Assembly (NCBI GenBank): GCA_015055745.1
Contig: SVHS01000002.1
Location: 147,612-211,611 of the forward strand
DNA length: 64,000 bases
Origin: Clostridiales bacterium
GTDB taxonomy: Bacteria; Bacillota; Clostridia; Christensenellales; UBA1242
Reading direction: 5' to 3'
Of the stretch, positions 8,879-15,622 are shown one piece after another. The position numbers and the translations under genes were made by a program. Within the stretch, counting starts at the first letter, position 1, and the number at the start of each line of letters is the position of its first letter. The notes beneath the pieces were generated by a model. The model saw only the letters and a program-made list of their open reading frames with translations. It did no database searches and was not told where the DNA came from.

Positions 8879-10117
8879 TTATTTTCCTATAACTACTTTT
8901 ATAAAAGTTTTCTTTCCTTTCTTAACAATCAATTCTTGACTTTTGACCAATATTAAAATTTCGTCAATGTCATTTTTTCTAATATTGTCAATTTCAATAC
9001 CGCCTTGCTCAATCAATCTTCTTGCCTCACTTTTTGATTTTATAATAGATAAATTTGATAAAAAATCTACAATATTTATTTTTCCAAAATTATTAATTAT
9101 TTCAGTTGGTATATTTTCAGTGTTTATATTTCGATTTTCAAAAAGATTTTTGGCAGTTTCTTGTGCTTTTAAAGCTTCGGTTTCTCCATGAACAAGCTTT
9201 GTGACTTCAAACGCCATAAGTTTCTTTGCCTTTACAATATCTTGTTTGCACATCTCCTTAATTTCTTTTACGTCTATTTTTGTGAAAAATCTTAACAATC
9301 TTTCAACATCAGCATCTAAACAATTTACAAAATGCTGGAAGAAATCAAATGAAGATGTCTTTTCGCGAGATACCCATAAGGTTCCTTTTTCAGTTTTACC
9401 CATTTTAACACCTTCTGCATTAGTTAAAAGTGGACAAGTTAATCCCATCATCAATTGTCTTTCCTTACCGTCTGCAAAGTTCATTTTTCTTGACAAATCA
9501 ACACCTGCGACAATATTTCCCCATTGATCTGAGCCACCGATTTGAAGAATACAACCAAATTTATTATTTAAATGAATAAAGTCAAACGCTTGCATTAGCA
9601 TGTAACCCATTTCCATAAAGGTTAAACCACCTTTTTCAAGTCGATTCTTGTATAGTTCATTTCTTAGCATTTCATTGACGTTGAAATGAACCCCAACCTG
9701 ACGTAAAAAGTCAATGTATGTTGCTGGTTTTAGCCATTCAGCATTATCTACTATAATTGCTGGATTTTCACCATCTGTGCGAACAAATCTTTTTATTATA
9801 CTGCTAATTTCATTAGCGTTTCTTGACACTTCTTCTTTTGAAAGCGTTTTTCTCATATCTGTTTTATTTGTTGGGTCACCGATTAGAGCTGTTGCTCCAC
9901 CAACAAGCACAATACATTTATGTCCGCAATCCTGTAATATTCTAGCCATTTGAAGACCAAAAAAATGTCCTATATGCAAGTCATCAGCTGTTGGGTCAAT
10001 ACCAATGTAAAAAGTTATAGGCCCTTCCTTTAATAATTTTTTAGTTTCTTCAAAATGTGTGGCTTGAAACACAAAACCACGATTTTCTAATTGCTCAAAA
10101 GCATTATCTTTAAACAT
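8879..10117 (-). CDS. tyrS: Tyrosine-tRNA ligase
   Basis: 412 residues. Charges tRNA-Tyr with tyrosine. Class I signatures: HIGH-type DLHIGHFFGLQ near residue 45 and KMSKS-type KMGKTEKG near 235; a C-terminal S4 RNA-binding domain (LSIIKSKSEARRLIEQGGIEID) is present. Start ATG 10117 has a strong GAGGAGA ribosome-binding site. Codon use is more AT-rich (Phe TTT, Ile ATT, Lys AAA) than in neighbouring chromosomal genes, so horizontal replacement is possible. Expression is predicted to be controlled by the Tyr leader-peptide attenuator upstream; no T-box motif is present. Confidence 0.96.
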   Translation of the reverse strand: MFKDNAFEQLENRGFVFQATHFEETKKLLKEGPITFYIGIDPTADDLHIGHFFGLQMARILQDCGHKCIVLVGGATALIGDPTNKTDMRKTLSKEEVSRNANEISSIIKRFVRTDGENPAIIVDNAEWLKPATYIDFLRQVGVHFNVNEMLRNELYKNRLEKGGLTFMEMGYMLMQAFDFIHLNNKFGCILQIGGSDQWGNIVAGVDLSRKMNFADGKERQLMMGLTCPLLTNAEGVKMGKTEKGTLWVSREKTSSFDFFQHFVNCLDADVERLLRFFTKIDVKEIKEMCKQDIVKAKKLMAFEVTKLVHGETEALKAQETAKNLFENRNINTENIPTEIINNFGKINIVDFLSNLSIIKSKSEARRLIEQGGIEIDNIRKNDIDEILILVKSQELIVKKGKKTFIKVVIGK

Positions 10118-10171
10118 AATTATTTCTCCTCTTATATAATATCAAATTTTATTTATTTTTACAAATCTATT

Positions 10172-10216
10172 TCAATTTCGCCCCAAGGGGGCGTATGTTT
10201 TTCTAAACCATTTCAT
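10172..10216 (-). other. Possible 14-codon ORF between attenuator and tyrS
   Basis: AAAGGA ribosome-binding site, then ATG and 14 codons (MKWFRKTYAPLGRN) to a TGA. A CGCCCC / GGGGCG inverted repeat (10179-10193) lies inside it. It may be chance; it contains only one Tyr codon. Confidence 0.25.
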
Positions 10217-10239
10217 AATTCTATTTCCTTTTAAATAAA

Positions 10240-10274
10240 AAATCTGCCAAAAGTTTACACTTGTGACAGATTTT
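10240..10274 (-). terminator. Second stem-loop/terminator upstream of tyrS
   Basis: On the minus strand AAATCTGTCACAAGT pairs with ACTTTTGGCAGATTT (one mismatch, one wobble, 4-base loop) and is followed by TTTTTTATTT. It repeats the CTGTCA...GGCAG arms of the attenuator terminator just upstream, giving tandem terminators before tyrS. Confidence 0.6.
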
Positions 10275-10278
10275 CCCT

Positions 10279-10371
10279 AAAATAAAAACTGCCACATAGC
10301 GATTTTGCTATATGACAGACGTTTTTGATATTTTTAATTATTCGCAAAACAAAACTTCTACATATAGCAAT
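10279..10371 (-). promoter_or_regulatory. Tyrosine attenuator (antiterminator/terminator) of tyrS
   Basis: All on the minus strand. Region 2, TTGCTATATG (10370-10361), can pair perfectly over 10 bp with region 3, CATATAGCAA (10314-10305). Region 3 is also the left arm of a 12-bp terminator, CTGTCATATAGC (10318-10307) with GCTATGTGGCAG (10300-10289), followed by TTTTTATTTT. Region 1, CTACAT inside the Tyr codons (10381-10376), pairs with ATGTAG (10363-10358) of region 2. These are the 1:2, 2:3 and 3:4 pairings of a ribosome-mediated attenuator. Stalling at Tyr codons should favour 2:3 and read-through into tyrS. Confidence 0.85.
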
Positions 10372-10419
10372 CTAAATGTAGTAGTAATAATATGAAGTGT
10401 GTGCAAATAAATTTTTCAT
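10372..10419 (-). CDS. Tyr-rich attenuator leader peptide of tyrS
   Basis: A 15-codon ORF, MKNLFAHTSYYYYYI, with five consecutive Tyr codons (TAT TAT TAC TAC TAC) and a TAG stop. An AAGGA ribosome-binding site (10430-10426) is 6 bases from its ATG. It lies just downstream of a strong promoter and just upstream of the mutually exclusive hairpins, so it should sense charged tRNA-Tyr for the tyrosyl-tRNA synthetase gene. Peptide function itself is not expected. Confidence 0.88.
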   Translation of the reverse strand: MKNLFAHTSYYYYYI

Positions 10420-10441
10420 AATATATCCTTGATATGTTGTT

Positions 10442-10470
10442 ATTATATGCAATAAATATTGAGAAGTCAA
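10442..10470 (-). promoter_or_regulatory. tyrS leader promoter
   Basis: Minus strand TTGACT (10470-10465), 17-base spacer, TATAAT (10447-10442); predicted +1 near 10435, 16 bases before the leader ATG. Confidence 0.8.
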
Positions 10471-10495
10471 TAGTTTTAGACATTTTATTTTGCAC

Positions 10496-11188
10496 TTAGG
10501 TGTGTGATTGCTCTCCTCTCACGATAGAGAAATGAGATGTCTCAGTCATGACGATATGGTCAAATAAAGAAATACCGACGTCGTTGCAAACTCTGATGAG
10601 ATGATTTGTCACAGCAAAGTCTTCTTTGCTAGGATATGGATTGCCTTGCGGGTGAGTGTGATATAGTATGACAGAAAATACATTAGGAAAGGTGATTTGA
10701 GACATGAATGTACGGATATCAAACTGGACTTGAGTCTCATCTTCGCCTGTCAAAACTACGTGCTTGATAGGTTTACAAAATTTATTTAAACATACAGCGT
10801 ACATACATTCATGATCTTTTATTGGGAAATTTTTTCTAAAATAGTCTACACTTTTTTCTACATTATCTAGCTTTGGTTTCTTTTTGGTAGGGTTGGTTCC
10901 ATATGCAGAAATTAGTTCGCCCTCCAATTGTAAAAACAAAGCTACTTCTCTACCTACGCCTTTTATTTTGACCAATTCATCATAGCTCGCATTGAGCACT
11001 CCCCTTAAGTCTAAAAATGTATCTATAAGTCGATGTGCCAATGGATTCGTGTCTTGCTGAGGTATGACATATGTCAGTATTAATTCCAATATTCTAAATT
11101 CGTCTAATCCGACAAGTCTATGTTTTTCAAACAAAGATTTTATTCTCTGCCTATGACCAGAATGCGTATTTTCATGTTCTTTTTCCAT
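10496..11188 (-). CDS. radC: RadC family JAB-domain protein
   Basis: 230 residues. N-terminal helix-hairpin-helix region (IKGVGREVALFLQLEGEL, about 75-95) and a C-terminal MPN/JAMM metalloprotease-like domain with LYHTHPQGNPYPSKED, the RadC form of the zinc motif. Despite the name, a repair role is unproven; RadC proteins are linked to competence and to mobile elements. Start at ATG 11188 behind AGGAAA. The gene is upstream of, and parallel to, the tyrS leader; no separate terminator precedes the tyrS promoter, so read-through would pass the tyrS attenuator. Confidence 0.88.
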   Translation of the reverse strand: MEKEHENTHSGHRQRIKSLFEKHRLVGLDEFRILELILTYVIPQQDTNPLAHRLIDTFLDLRGVLNASYDELVKIKGVGREVALFLQLEGELISAYGTNPTKKKPKLDNVEKSVDYFRKNFPIKDHECMYAVCLNKFCKPIKHVVLTGEDETQVQFDIRTFMSQITFPNVFSVILYHTHPQGNPYPSKEDFAVTNHLIRVCNDVGISLFDHIVMTETSHFSIVRGEQSHT

Positions 11189-11321
11189 ATTTTTCCTATA
11201 TATATTTTTTTATGAAATAGTAGCAAATAAATCCCAAGCTGTCAATATACTTTTTCAAAATATGTCGAAATTATTTCCTTTTTATTTAGTTTTATGTTAT
11301 TCTATTATTAGAGAACGAAAG

Positions 11322-12068
11322 ATGGAAAAAGAGAAGAATGTTATAAGTAAAAGAAAATGGTGGTTTAGACTACTAAAGAAGATAATGAAGATTAGGTACA
11401 AACGTCCTGCCTTCATTTATCTAGGTGAAAAAATCACTAATGGTGGAGTAATACTTAGCAATCACGAGGGTACTGACGCTCCCATGTCTCTAGAGATATA
11501 TCTAGATGCTCCTATTAGAATGTGGGGCGCGAGCGAGATGAATTCTGGCTTAAAACAATTGTACAAGTATCAGACTAGAGTATATTATCATGAGAAGAAA
11601 CATTGGAATTTACATTTGGCTAGATTGTTTTGTCTGATAGCCAGTCCTTTGACCAATATGTTTTACAAAGGATTAAATCTCATATCGACTTATCATGATC
11701 AAAGATTTATAGGTACGATCAAAGAAAGTATCAATGCTCTACGTGCTGGTGAAAATATCGTCATTTATCCAGAAGATTCTACAAATGGTTATTTGCAGGA
11801 GCTAGAGGGATTTCATCTAGGATTCACAGCTCTTTGCGAAGTGTGCAAGAGGAGAGGTATGGATTTACCTATCTATGTATCATACTTTAGGAAGTCAGAT
11901 AAAGTATATATCATAGATAAGCCAATAATGTATTCAGAGCTATCAAAAGATGGTGCTACAAAAGAACAAATAGCGGATAGACTAAGGATCAGGTGCAACG
12001 AATTAGGTAAAATGCAATTCGATGAATTAACTATCAAAAATGCTCGTAAAAAACAAAAGAACTATTGA
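11322..12068 (+). CDS. PlsC-type lysophospholipid acyltransferase
   Basis: 248 residues. Acyltransferase motif I SNHEGTDAP (NHx4D) near residue 50 and motif III-like IYPEDSTNGYLQELEGF near 150. The family transfers acyl chains to lysophosphatidic acid or related lysolipids at the membrane; this member is divergent at the PEGT motif, so the substrate is uncertain. Start set at ATG 11322 (MEKEKNVISKRKWW); the frame is open 60 bases further upstream, but that part is hydrophobic and unlikely to be coding. Confidence 0.75.
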   Translation: MEKEKNVISKRKWWFRLLKKIMKIRYKRPAFIYLGEKITNGGVILSNHEGTDAPMSLEIYLDAPIRMWGASEMNSGLKQLYKYQTRVYYHEKKHWNLHLARLFCLIASPLTNMFYKGLNLISTYHDQRFIGTIKESINALRAGENIVIYPEDSTNGYLQELEGFHLGFTALCEVCKRRGMDLPIYVSYFRKSDKVYIIDKPIMYSELSKDGATKEQIADRLRIRCNELGKMQFDELTIKNARKKQKNY

Positions 12069-12100
12069 CAATTAAAAAAAATAAATATATACTATCTTTA
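12065..12100 (+). promoter_or_regulatory. asnA leader promoter, predicted leaderless
   Basis: TTGACA (12065-12070), 17-base spacer, TATACT (12088-12093). Predicted +1 is 12100, the A of the leader-peptide ATG. The -35 overlaps the stop codon of the preceding acyltransferase gene. Confidence 0.8.
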
Positions 12101-12147
12101 TGTTAAATATAAATAATAACTTCAATAATAATGATTTAGACACATAG
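12100..12147 (+). CDS. Asn-rich attenuator leader peptide of asnA
   Basis: A 15-codon ORF, MLNINNNFNNNDLDT, containing seven Asn codons, ending TAG at 12145-12147. No ribosome-binding site precedes it and the promoter puts the transcript start on its AUG, so it is probably translated as a leaderless message. It is followed by an antiterminator/terminator pair and then by asparagine synthetase, the gene expected to respond to uncharged tRNA-Asn. Confidence 0.85.
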   Translation: MLNINNNFNNNDLDT

Positions 12148-12152
12148 CGATA

Positions 12153-12216
12153 TGGGTTTCATTTGTTGTTGAGTATTATAATCATCACTCTCTTGAAACT
12201 CAAGGGAGTGTTTTTT
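12153..12216 (+). promoter_or_regulatory. Asparagine attenuator of asnA
   Basis: Terminator: CACTCTCTTG (12186-12195) pairs with CAAGGGAGTG (12201-12210) over 10 bp with a 5-base loop, then six T. Antiterminator: TGGGTTTCA (12153-12161) can pair over 9 bp (one wobble) with TGAAACTCA (12194-12202), destroying the terminator. A ribosome at the leader stop codon (12145-12147) would cover 12153-12161 and let the terminator form; a ribosome stalled on Asn codons would leave it free. The asnA ribosome-binding site GGAGAAATT follows at 12221. Confidence 0.82.
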
Positions 12217-12229
12217 AAAAGGAGAAATT

Positions 12230-13222
12230 ATGTTTGTAAAAGAAAAATATATTCAATTAGATATTTTAGATAAACAAAAGTATATCAAAATAATCAAAGA
12301 TAAGTTTGAAAGGCTTTTGGCGAAAGAATTAGACCTTATACGAGTATCTGCACCATTGTTGGTGACTAAAGAAAGTGGACTTCAGGACGATTTGAGTGGA
12401 GTGGAGAGGAAAGTCTCTTTTGATATTTTGAAAGATGGTACAGAGCTAGAGATAGTACAGTCTTTAGCCAAGTGGAAAAGGTTGGCATTGCATAAATATA
12501 AATTTCCTATACACAAAGGCTTATATACAGATATGACAGCAATACGTCGAGATGATAAGATGGACGAAGTTCACTCTATATATGTGGATCAATGGGATTG
12601 GGAAAAGGTGATTATACGAGAAGATAGGAATATCGATTATTTAAAGTATAGTGTGAAAAGTATAGTCAAAGCAATAGCAGATACTAGCGATTATCTTGTG
12701 ACGGAGGGGTTTAGTGGAGTAAACATCTGTAGAGATGTATATTTTATCACGAGCCAAGAGTTATTGGATATGTATCCCAACACTACAGACAAAGAAAGAG
12801 AATATCTTATTACTAAGAAATATAAAACTGTATTTATTTTAGGTATAGGTCATGAGCTAAGCGATGGCAAACCTCACGATATGCGAGCACCTGACTATGA
12901 CGACTGGAGATTAAATGGAGACTTATTGTTTTATCACGAAGTCTTAGATATGGCGCTTGAGATTTCTAGTATGGGTATTAGAGTAGATAAGGAAACATTG
13001 TATCAGCAGATAGACAAATCGGGTCATTTCGAAAGATTGGAATATACTTATCACAAGGCTATTTTAGATGAGGTCTTACCTCTCTCTATAGGAGGAGGCA
13101 TAGGACAGAGTAGGTTGTGTATGCTACTCTTGGGCAGAGCGCATATCGGAGAAGTACAAGCTTCATACTGGGATAATGAAAACATTGCTCTATGCCAATC
13201 TTTAGGTATAGAAATTTTATAA
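12230..13222 (+). CDS. asnA: Aspartate-ammonia ligase (asparagine synthetase A)
   Basis: 330 residues, the usual AsnA length. Makes asparagine from aspartate, ammonia and ATP; a class II aaRS-like fold. Typical segments: [26 protein letters not shown] near the N-terminus, [40 protein letters not shown] and the C-terminal [19 protein letters not shown]. Start ATG 12230 has GGAGAAA at good spacing. Predicted to be switched on when charged tRNA-Asn is scarce, through the leader upstream. Confidence 0.96.
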   Translation: [330 protein letters not shown]

Positions 13223-13239
13223 AAATTCTTCAAAATATC

Positions 13240-13275
13240 TTGACAATAAAATTTTTCGGTGTTAAAATCAAAAAC
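13240..13275 (+). promoter_or_regulatory. Promoter of the 13.3-14.0 kb operon
   Basis: TTGACA (13240-13245), 17-base spacer, TAAAAT (13263-13268); +1 near 13275, two bases before ATG 13277. Confidence 0.65.
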
Positions 13276-13276
13276 A

Positions 13277-13468
13277 ATGAAAACGAGATCTGATATGGTT
13301 TTTAAATACAAAGATTTTAGAAAACATGTTGAGATGTGTTGGGTATTTTTGACCCTATTTACAATATTGACTTTGACAGTATGCATTAGCATACTGTTTT
13401 TTATGTCAAATGATAAAAAAGAAATCTCAGCAAAAGAAATTATCATTGTATCATTTGGATTGTTATAG
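13277..13468 (+). CDS. Small single-span membrane protein, unknown
   Basis: 63 residues from ATG 13277 (MKTRSDMVFKYKDF). One clear membrane segment at about 22-46 (VFLTLFTILTLTVCISILFFM) with a charged N-terminus and a short C-terminal tail. Not recognised. Alternative starts are GTG 13259, upstream of the predicted +1, and ATG 13295. Its last codons contain the ribosome-binding site of the next gene, so the two form an operon. Confidence 0.55.
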   Translation: MKTRSDMVFKYKDFRKHVEMCWVFLTLFTILTLTVCISILFFMSNDKKEISAKEIIIVSFGLL

Positions 13469-13476
13469 GAGAAATT

Positions 13477-14013
13477 ATGTTTAAATATAGATACAACTAC
13501 AAGTACTTAAATCTAAAATTTAAATCTTTAAATATTGTGATTGAATTAGCCAAAGACAATACTTGGGGAAATACTTCATATTCCGCTAAAACAAATTTAA
13601 TGTTTAAAGATGAATATGATGATTGGGGACATGCTGCTGGGGTTGGAAGAAATGAACAAGACGCATTAAACATGTGTATTGATGAGATAGAACATTATAC
13701 AGGTCACCAAATAGATATGAGTTTGATAACTGAAATAAACTTAGCTAAAAAAATCGTTTTTGAATATAAGAAACAAACAATTGTTTTAAACATCGAACAA
13801 ATTGATAATAATTTTAGTATTCTTACTCCAAATGGAAGAAAAAACATAATTACAGACAATATCATTGAATATATTTCCAACAATCTTAAAGAATTTATAA
13901 ATGATAGTGTGGATAACTATTCTGAGGAACTTTTTAAAATGTATAATTTTAGTAAACCTTTTGATGCAATGACTAAAAAATATAACAATTCAGAAAATTG
14001 TAATTTAAAATAA
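13477..14013 (+). CDS. Hypothetical protein, 178 aa
   Basis: Not recognised. Soluble; the first half holds WGNTSYSAKTNLMFKDEYDDWGHAAGVG, which reads like a small alpha/beta domain, and NEQDALNMCIDEIEHYTGHQ. Strong ribosome-binding site AGGAGAAATT overlaps the end of the small membrane protein gene. Very AT-rich (many AAT, AAA, ATT codons), like the island genes rather than the chromosomal ones. Function unknown. Confidence 0.6.
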   Translation: MFKYRYNYKYLNLKFKSLNIVIELAKDNTWGNTSYSAKTNLMFKDEYDDWGHAAGVGRNEQDALNMCIDEIEHYTGHQIDMSLITEINLAKKIVFEYKKQTIVLNIEQIDNNFSILTPNGRKNIITDNIIEYISNNLKEFINDSVDNYSEELFKMYNFSKPFDAMTKKYNNSENCNLK

Positions 14014-14027
14014 TCAGAATATAACTA

Positions 14028-14066
14028 AAAAACTACAGGTCGAGATGGGCGACTTGTGGTTTTTTA
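14028..14066 (+). terminator. Terminator after the 178-aa gene
   Basis: AACTACAGGTCG pairs with CGACTTGTGGTT (two wobbles) followed by a T-run. Confidence 0.75.
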
Positions 14067-14155
14067 CATCACTAGAGTACGTAGCTTGTCTAAAAAATCG
14101 AAATAAAAAAAGCAGAGAGTATAGTCATAAATATCTCCCTTTTAAATAATACAGC

Positions 14156-14395
14156 TTACAAATCAATATTTTCATAATTAAATACTTTATCATCTAAAAA
14201 TTCATGTAATATCATATTGAATGCTTGTGCTATTTTGATAACAGTATCGAATTTAATACTTTTATAATCTTCATTGAGAATGTGTTTGATAGTATTTTTG
14301 TCTGTATTCATTCTTTTTGCAATTTCGTATTGAGTCGTATTGTTGTTTATCATTAAATTTGATAATCTTATTGCTACAGCTTTTTGAACTGTCAT
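14156..14395 (-). CDS. XRE-family regulator, copy 1
   Basis: 79 residues from MTVQKAVAIRLSNL. Helix-turn-helix at about 18-45 (TTQYEIAKRMNTDKNTIKHIL). It is a close paralogue of the regulator at 33483-33722: most residues are identical, including HILNEDYKSIKFDTVIKIAQAFNM and EFLDDKVF. Its upstream region also carries the same 20-bp palindrome. It lies outside the island's left repeat, so it may be the remnant of an older related element. A longer frame from ATG 14428 is less likely because it would overlap the predicted -10. Confidence 0.75.
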   Translation of the reverse strand: MTVQKAVAIRLSNLMINNNTTQYEIAKRMNTDKNTIKHILNEDYKSIKFDTVIKIAQAFNMILHEFLDDKVFNYENIDL

Positions 14396-14413
14396 ACACA
14401 CCACCTTTTTCAA

Positions 14414-14464
14414 AGTATAGGATAACAATAAAATTATTAAACTTTAGGGACTGTATAGTCCCTA
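14414..14464. promoter_or_regulatory. Palindromic operator and promoter of XRE copy 1
   Basis: TAGGGACT-GTAT-AGTCCCTA (14445-14464), a perfect palindrome. On the minus strand a -10 TATACT (14419-14414) and weak -35 GTTTAA (14442-14437) lead into the XRE gene, with the palindrome 2 bp upstream of the -35. The same arrangement recurs at 33767-33786. Confidence 0.65.
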
Positions 14465-14591
14465 TTTGTTTGACTAATAATCCTTTCAGAAGAACAAACG
14501 AAAGAAACTAAACAAAAGCTTAAAAAAGTAACGAATACAAAGATGGCGTATAAGTTAATAAGTAAAATATCAAGAGAAATAAATAAAAAAA
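14465..14591 (+). other. Degenerate stretch, no gene called
   Basis: A short open frame (LSEEQTKETKQKLKK... to the TAA at about 14611-14613) has no good start codon or ribosome-binding site. At the equivalent place beside XRE copy 2 there is a full promoter and gene. This looks like a decayed version of that module. Confidence 0.3.
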
Positions 14592-14613
14592 ATACACCAC
14601 AATATGTGGTGTA
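14592..14613 (-). terminator. Probable native terminator of the tRNA-Met/Glu operon, displaced by the island
   Basis: Minus strand: ACACCACA / TGTGGTGT stem followed by a run of T, immediately after a copy of the tRNA-Glu 3' end (ACTACCA) plus ATTT. It is most simply the original terminator of the tRNA operon whose body is now 20.7 kb away at 35344-35495. Confidence 0.65.
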
Positions 14614-14616
14614 AAT

Positions 14617-14630
14617 TGGTAGTCCCAAGG
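14617..14630. repeat. Left attachment repeat (attL) of the island
   Basis: TGGTAGTCCCAAGG, identical to the last 14 bases of tRNA-Glu (with CCA) at 35344-35357. Flanks diverge on the element side. Confidence 0.75.
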
Positions 14631-14791
14631 TGTACTGTTAATTATCAACTACAATTTGATAAAAGTTTATCAAAGTTTAAAAATTGATGTAAATTTTGCA
14701 ATTTCAAAGTGTAAAGATTTACAATTTACAAACTTACGAATAATAAAAATTTTATGAGTGTAAAAGTTGATTGTTTATGATTTGGGAATTT

Positions 14792-15508
14792 TTAATAATT
14801 TTTTATGTTTCTAATTTCAATGCTAGGTATTGTTATTTCATGTGGCAAATCTAACAAATATTTAACGCAATTAGCAACATCTTCAGGGTCTAATCCAAGT
14901 TTCATGATTTCGTTTGGAAGTTCATCTTCTGCATGAATATAAAAATCAGTTTTTATAAGTCCTGGACAAACATCAGTAATTTTAACATTATGTTTCGCCA
15001 AATCTCTTTGAATTGCTTTTCTATAATTATATGTGCCATGTTTTGATGCATTGTAGATAGGGCAAAACTCTTCAGTTTCCACTCCGCTTTGAGAATTGAT
15101 ATTTATAATTTGGCCTTTATGCTGTTGCATCATAATTGGCGAAAATTCTGTTATCATGGCAATTGTGGCAAAAACATTTGTATTTATTAAGTTTTGAATT
15201 TTTTCTAATTCGTTTAGTTTCTTAAAATGAGAATTTGATAATTGAGATAACTCACCTTTTGTCCACACACCAGCACAATTTATTAATGTATCGACATTTT
15301 TAAAGTTGTTCATTACAAAATCTTTTAAAAGTTTTATCTCATTAACTATTGTCAAATCGCAAACAAAATATCTTTTATTTAATTCTTTTGCAGTTTGTTC
15401 TAAATTTAGTTTGTCGCTATCAACTAAAATTAAATTTTCATTTTGTAATAATTTCGCGATTACCTTACCAACACCATTAGCCGCCCCAGTAATAATTATA
15501 TTTTTCAT
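14792..15508 (-). CDS. Short-chain dehydrogenase/reductase (SDR)
   Basis: 238 residues. Rossmann cofactor motif TGAANGVGKVIA near residue 7, NAG-type LINCAGVWTKG near 75, catalytic Ser in NINSQSGVE and YxxxK in YNASKHGTYNY. Oxidises or reduces an unknown alcohol/carbonyl substrate with NAD(P)(H). Good AGGAGAAA ribosome-binding site. AT-rich. It lies between two att-like sequences (14617 and 15628), so it could be cargo of this island or a remnant of a previous insertion at the same tRNA. Confidence 0.85.
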   Translation of the reverse strand: MKNIIITGAANGVGKVIAKLLQNENLILVDSDKLNLEQTAKELNKRYFVCDLTIVNEIKLLKDFVMNNFKNVDTLINCAGVWTKGELSQLSNSHFKKLNELEKIQNLINTNVFATIAMITEFSPIMMQQHKGQIININSQSGVETEEFCPIYNASKHGTYNYRKAIQRDLAKHNVKITDVCPGLIKTDFYIHAEDELPNEIMKLGLDPEDVANCVKYLLDLPHEITIPSIEIRNIKNY

Positions 15509-15598
15509 AATATTTCTCCTATAACGAAATTATATCACACAAATCATAAATTTGTATTAAAAATTTATAAAATTATCAACTTTTTGTAAAAATGAAAA

Positions 15599-15622
15599 AA
15601 TCTCTATCAAAAGATAGAGATT
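15599..15622 (-). terminator. Terminator overlapping the end of the recombinase gene
   Basis: AATCTCTATC / GATAGAGATT stem with 4-base loop, followed by T-run on the minus strand; the recombinase stop codon lies inside the stem. Confidence 0.75.

Noticed and set aside
10118..10495. T-box riboswitch upstream of tyrS
   Set aside because: The region is the right length, but no AGGGTGGNACCGCG-like sequence or specifier-loop architecture is present; a Tyr leader peptide with classical attenuator pairings explains it better.
12069..12229. T-box or other riboswitch upstream of asnA
   Set aside because: Only about 130 bases long, no T-box motif, and the 5' part is an Asn-rich ORF.
14437..14628. Minus-strand hydrophobic ORF of 63 codons
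   Set aside because: It runs through the palindrome, the terminator and the att repeat, lacks a ribosome-binding site, and its composition is that of antisense AT-rich DNA.
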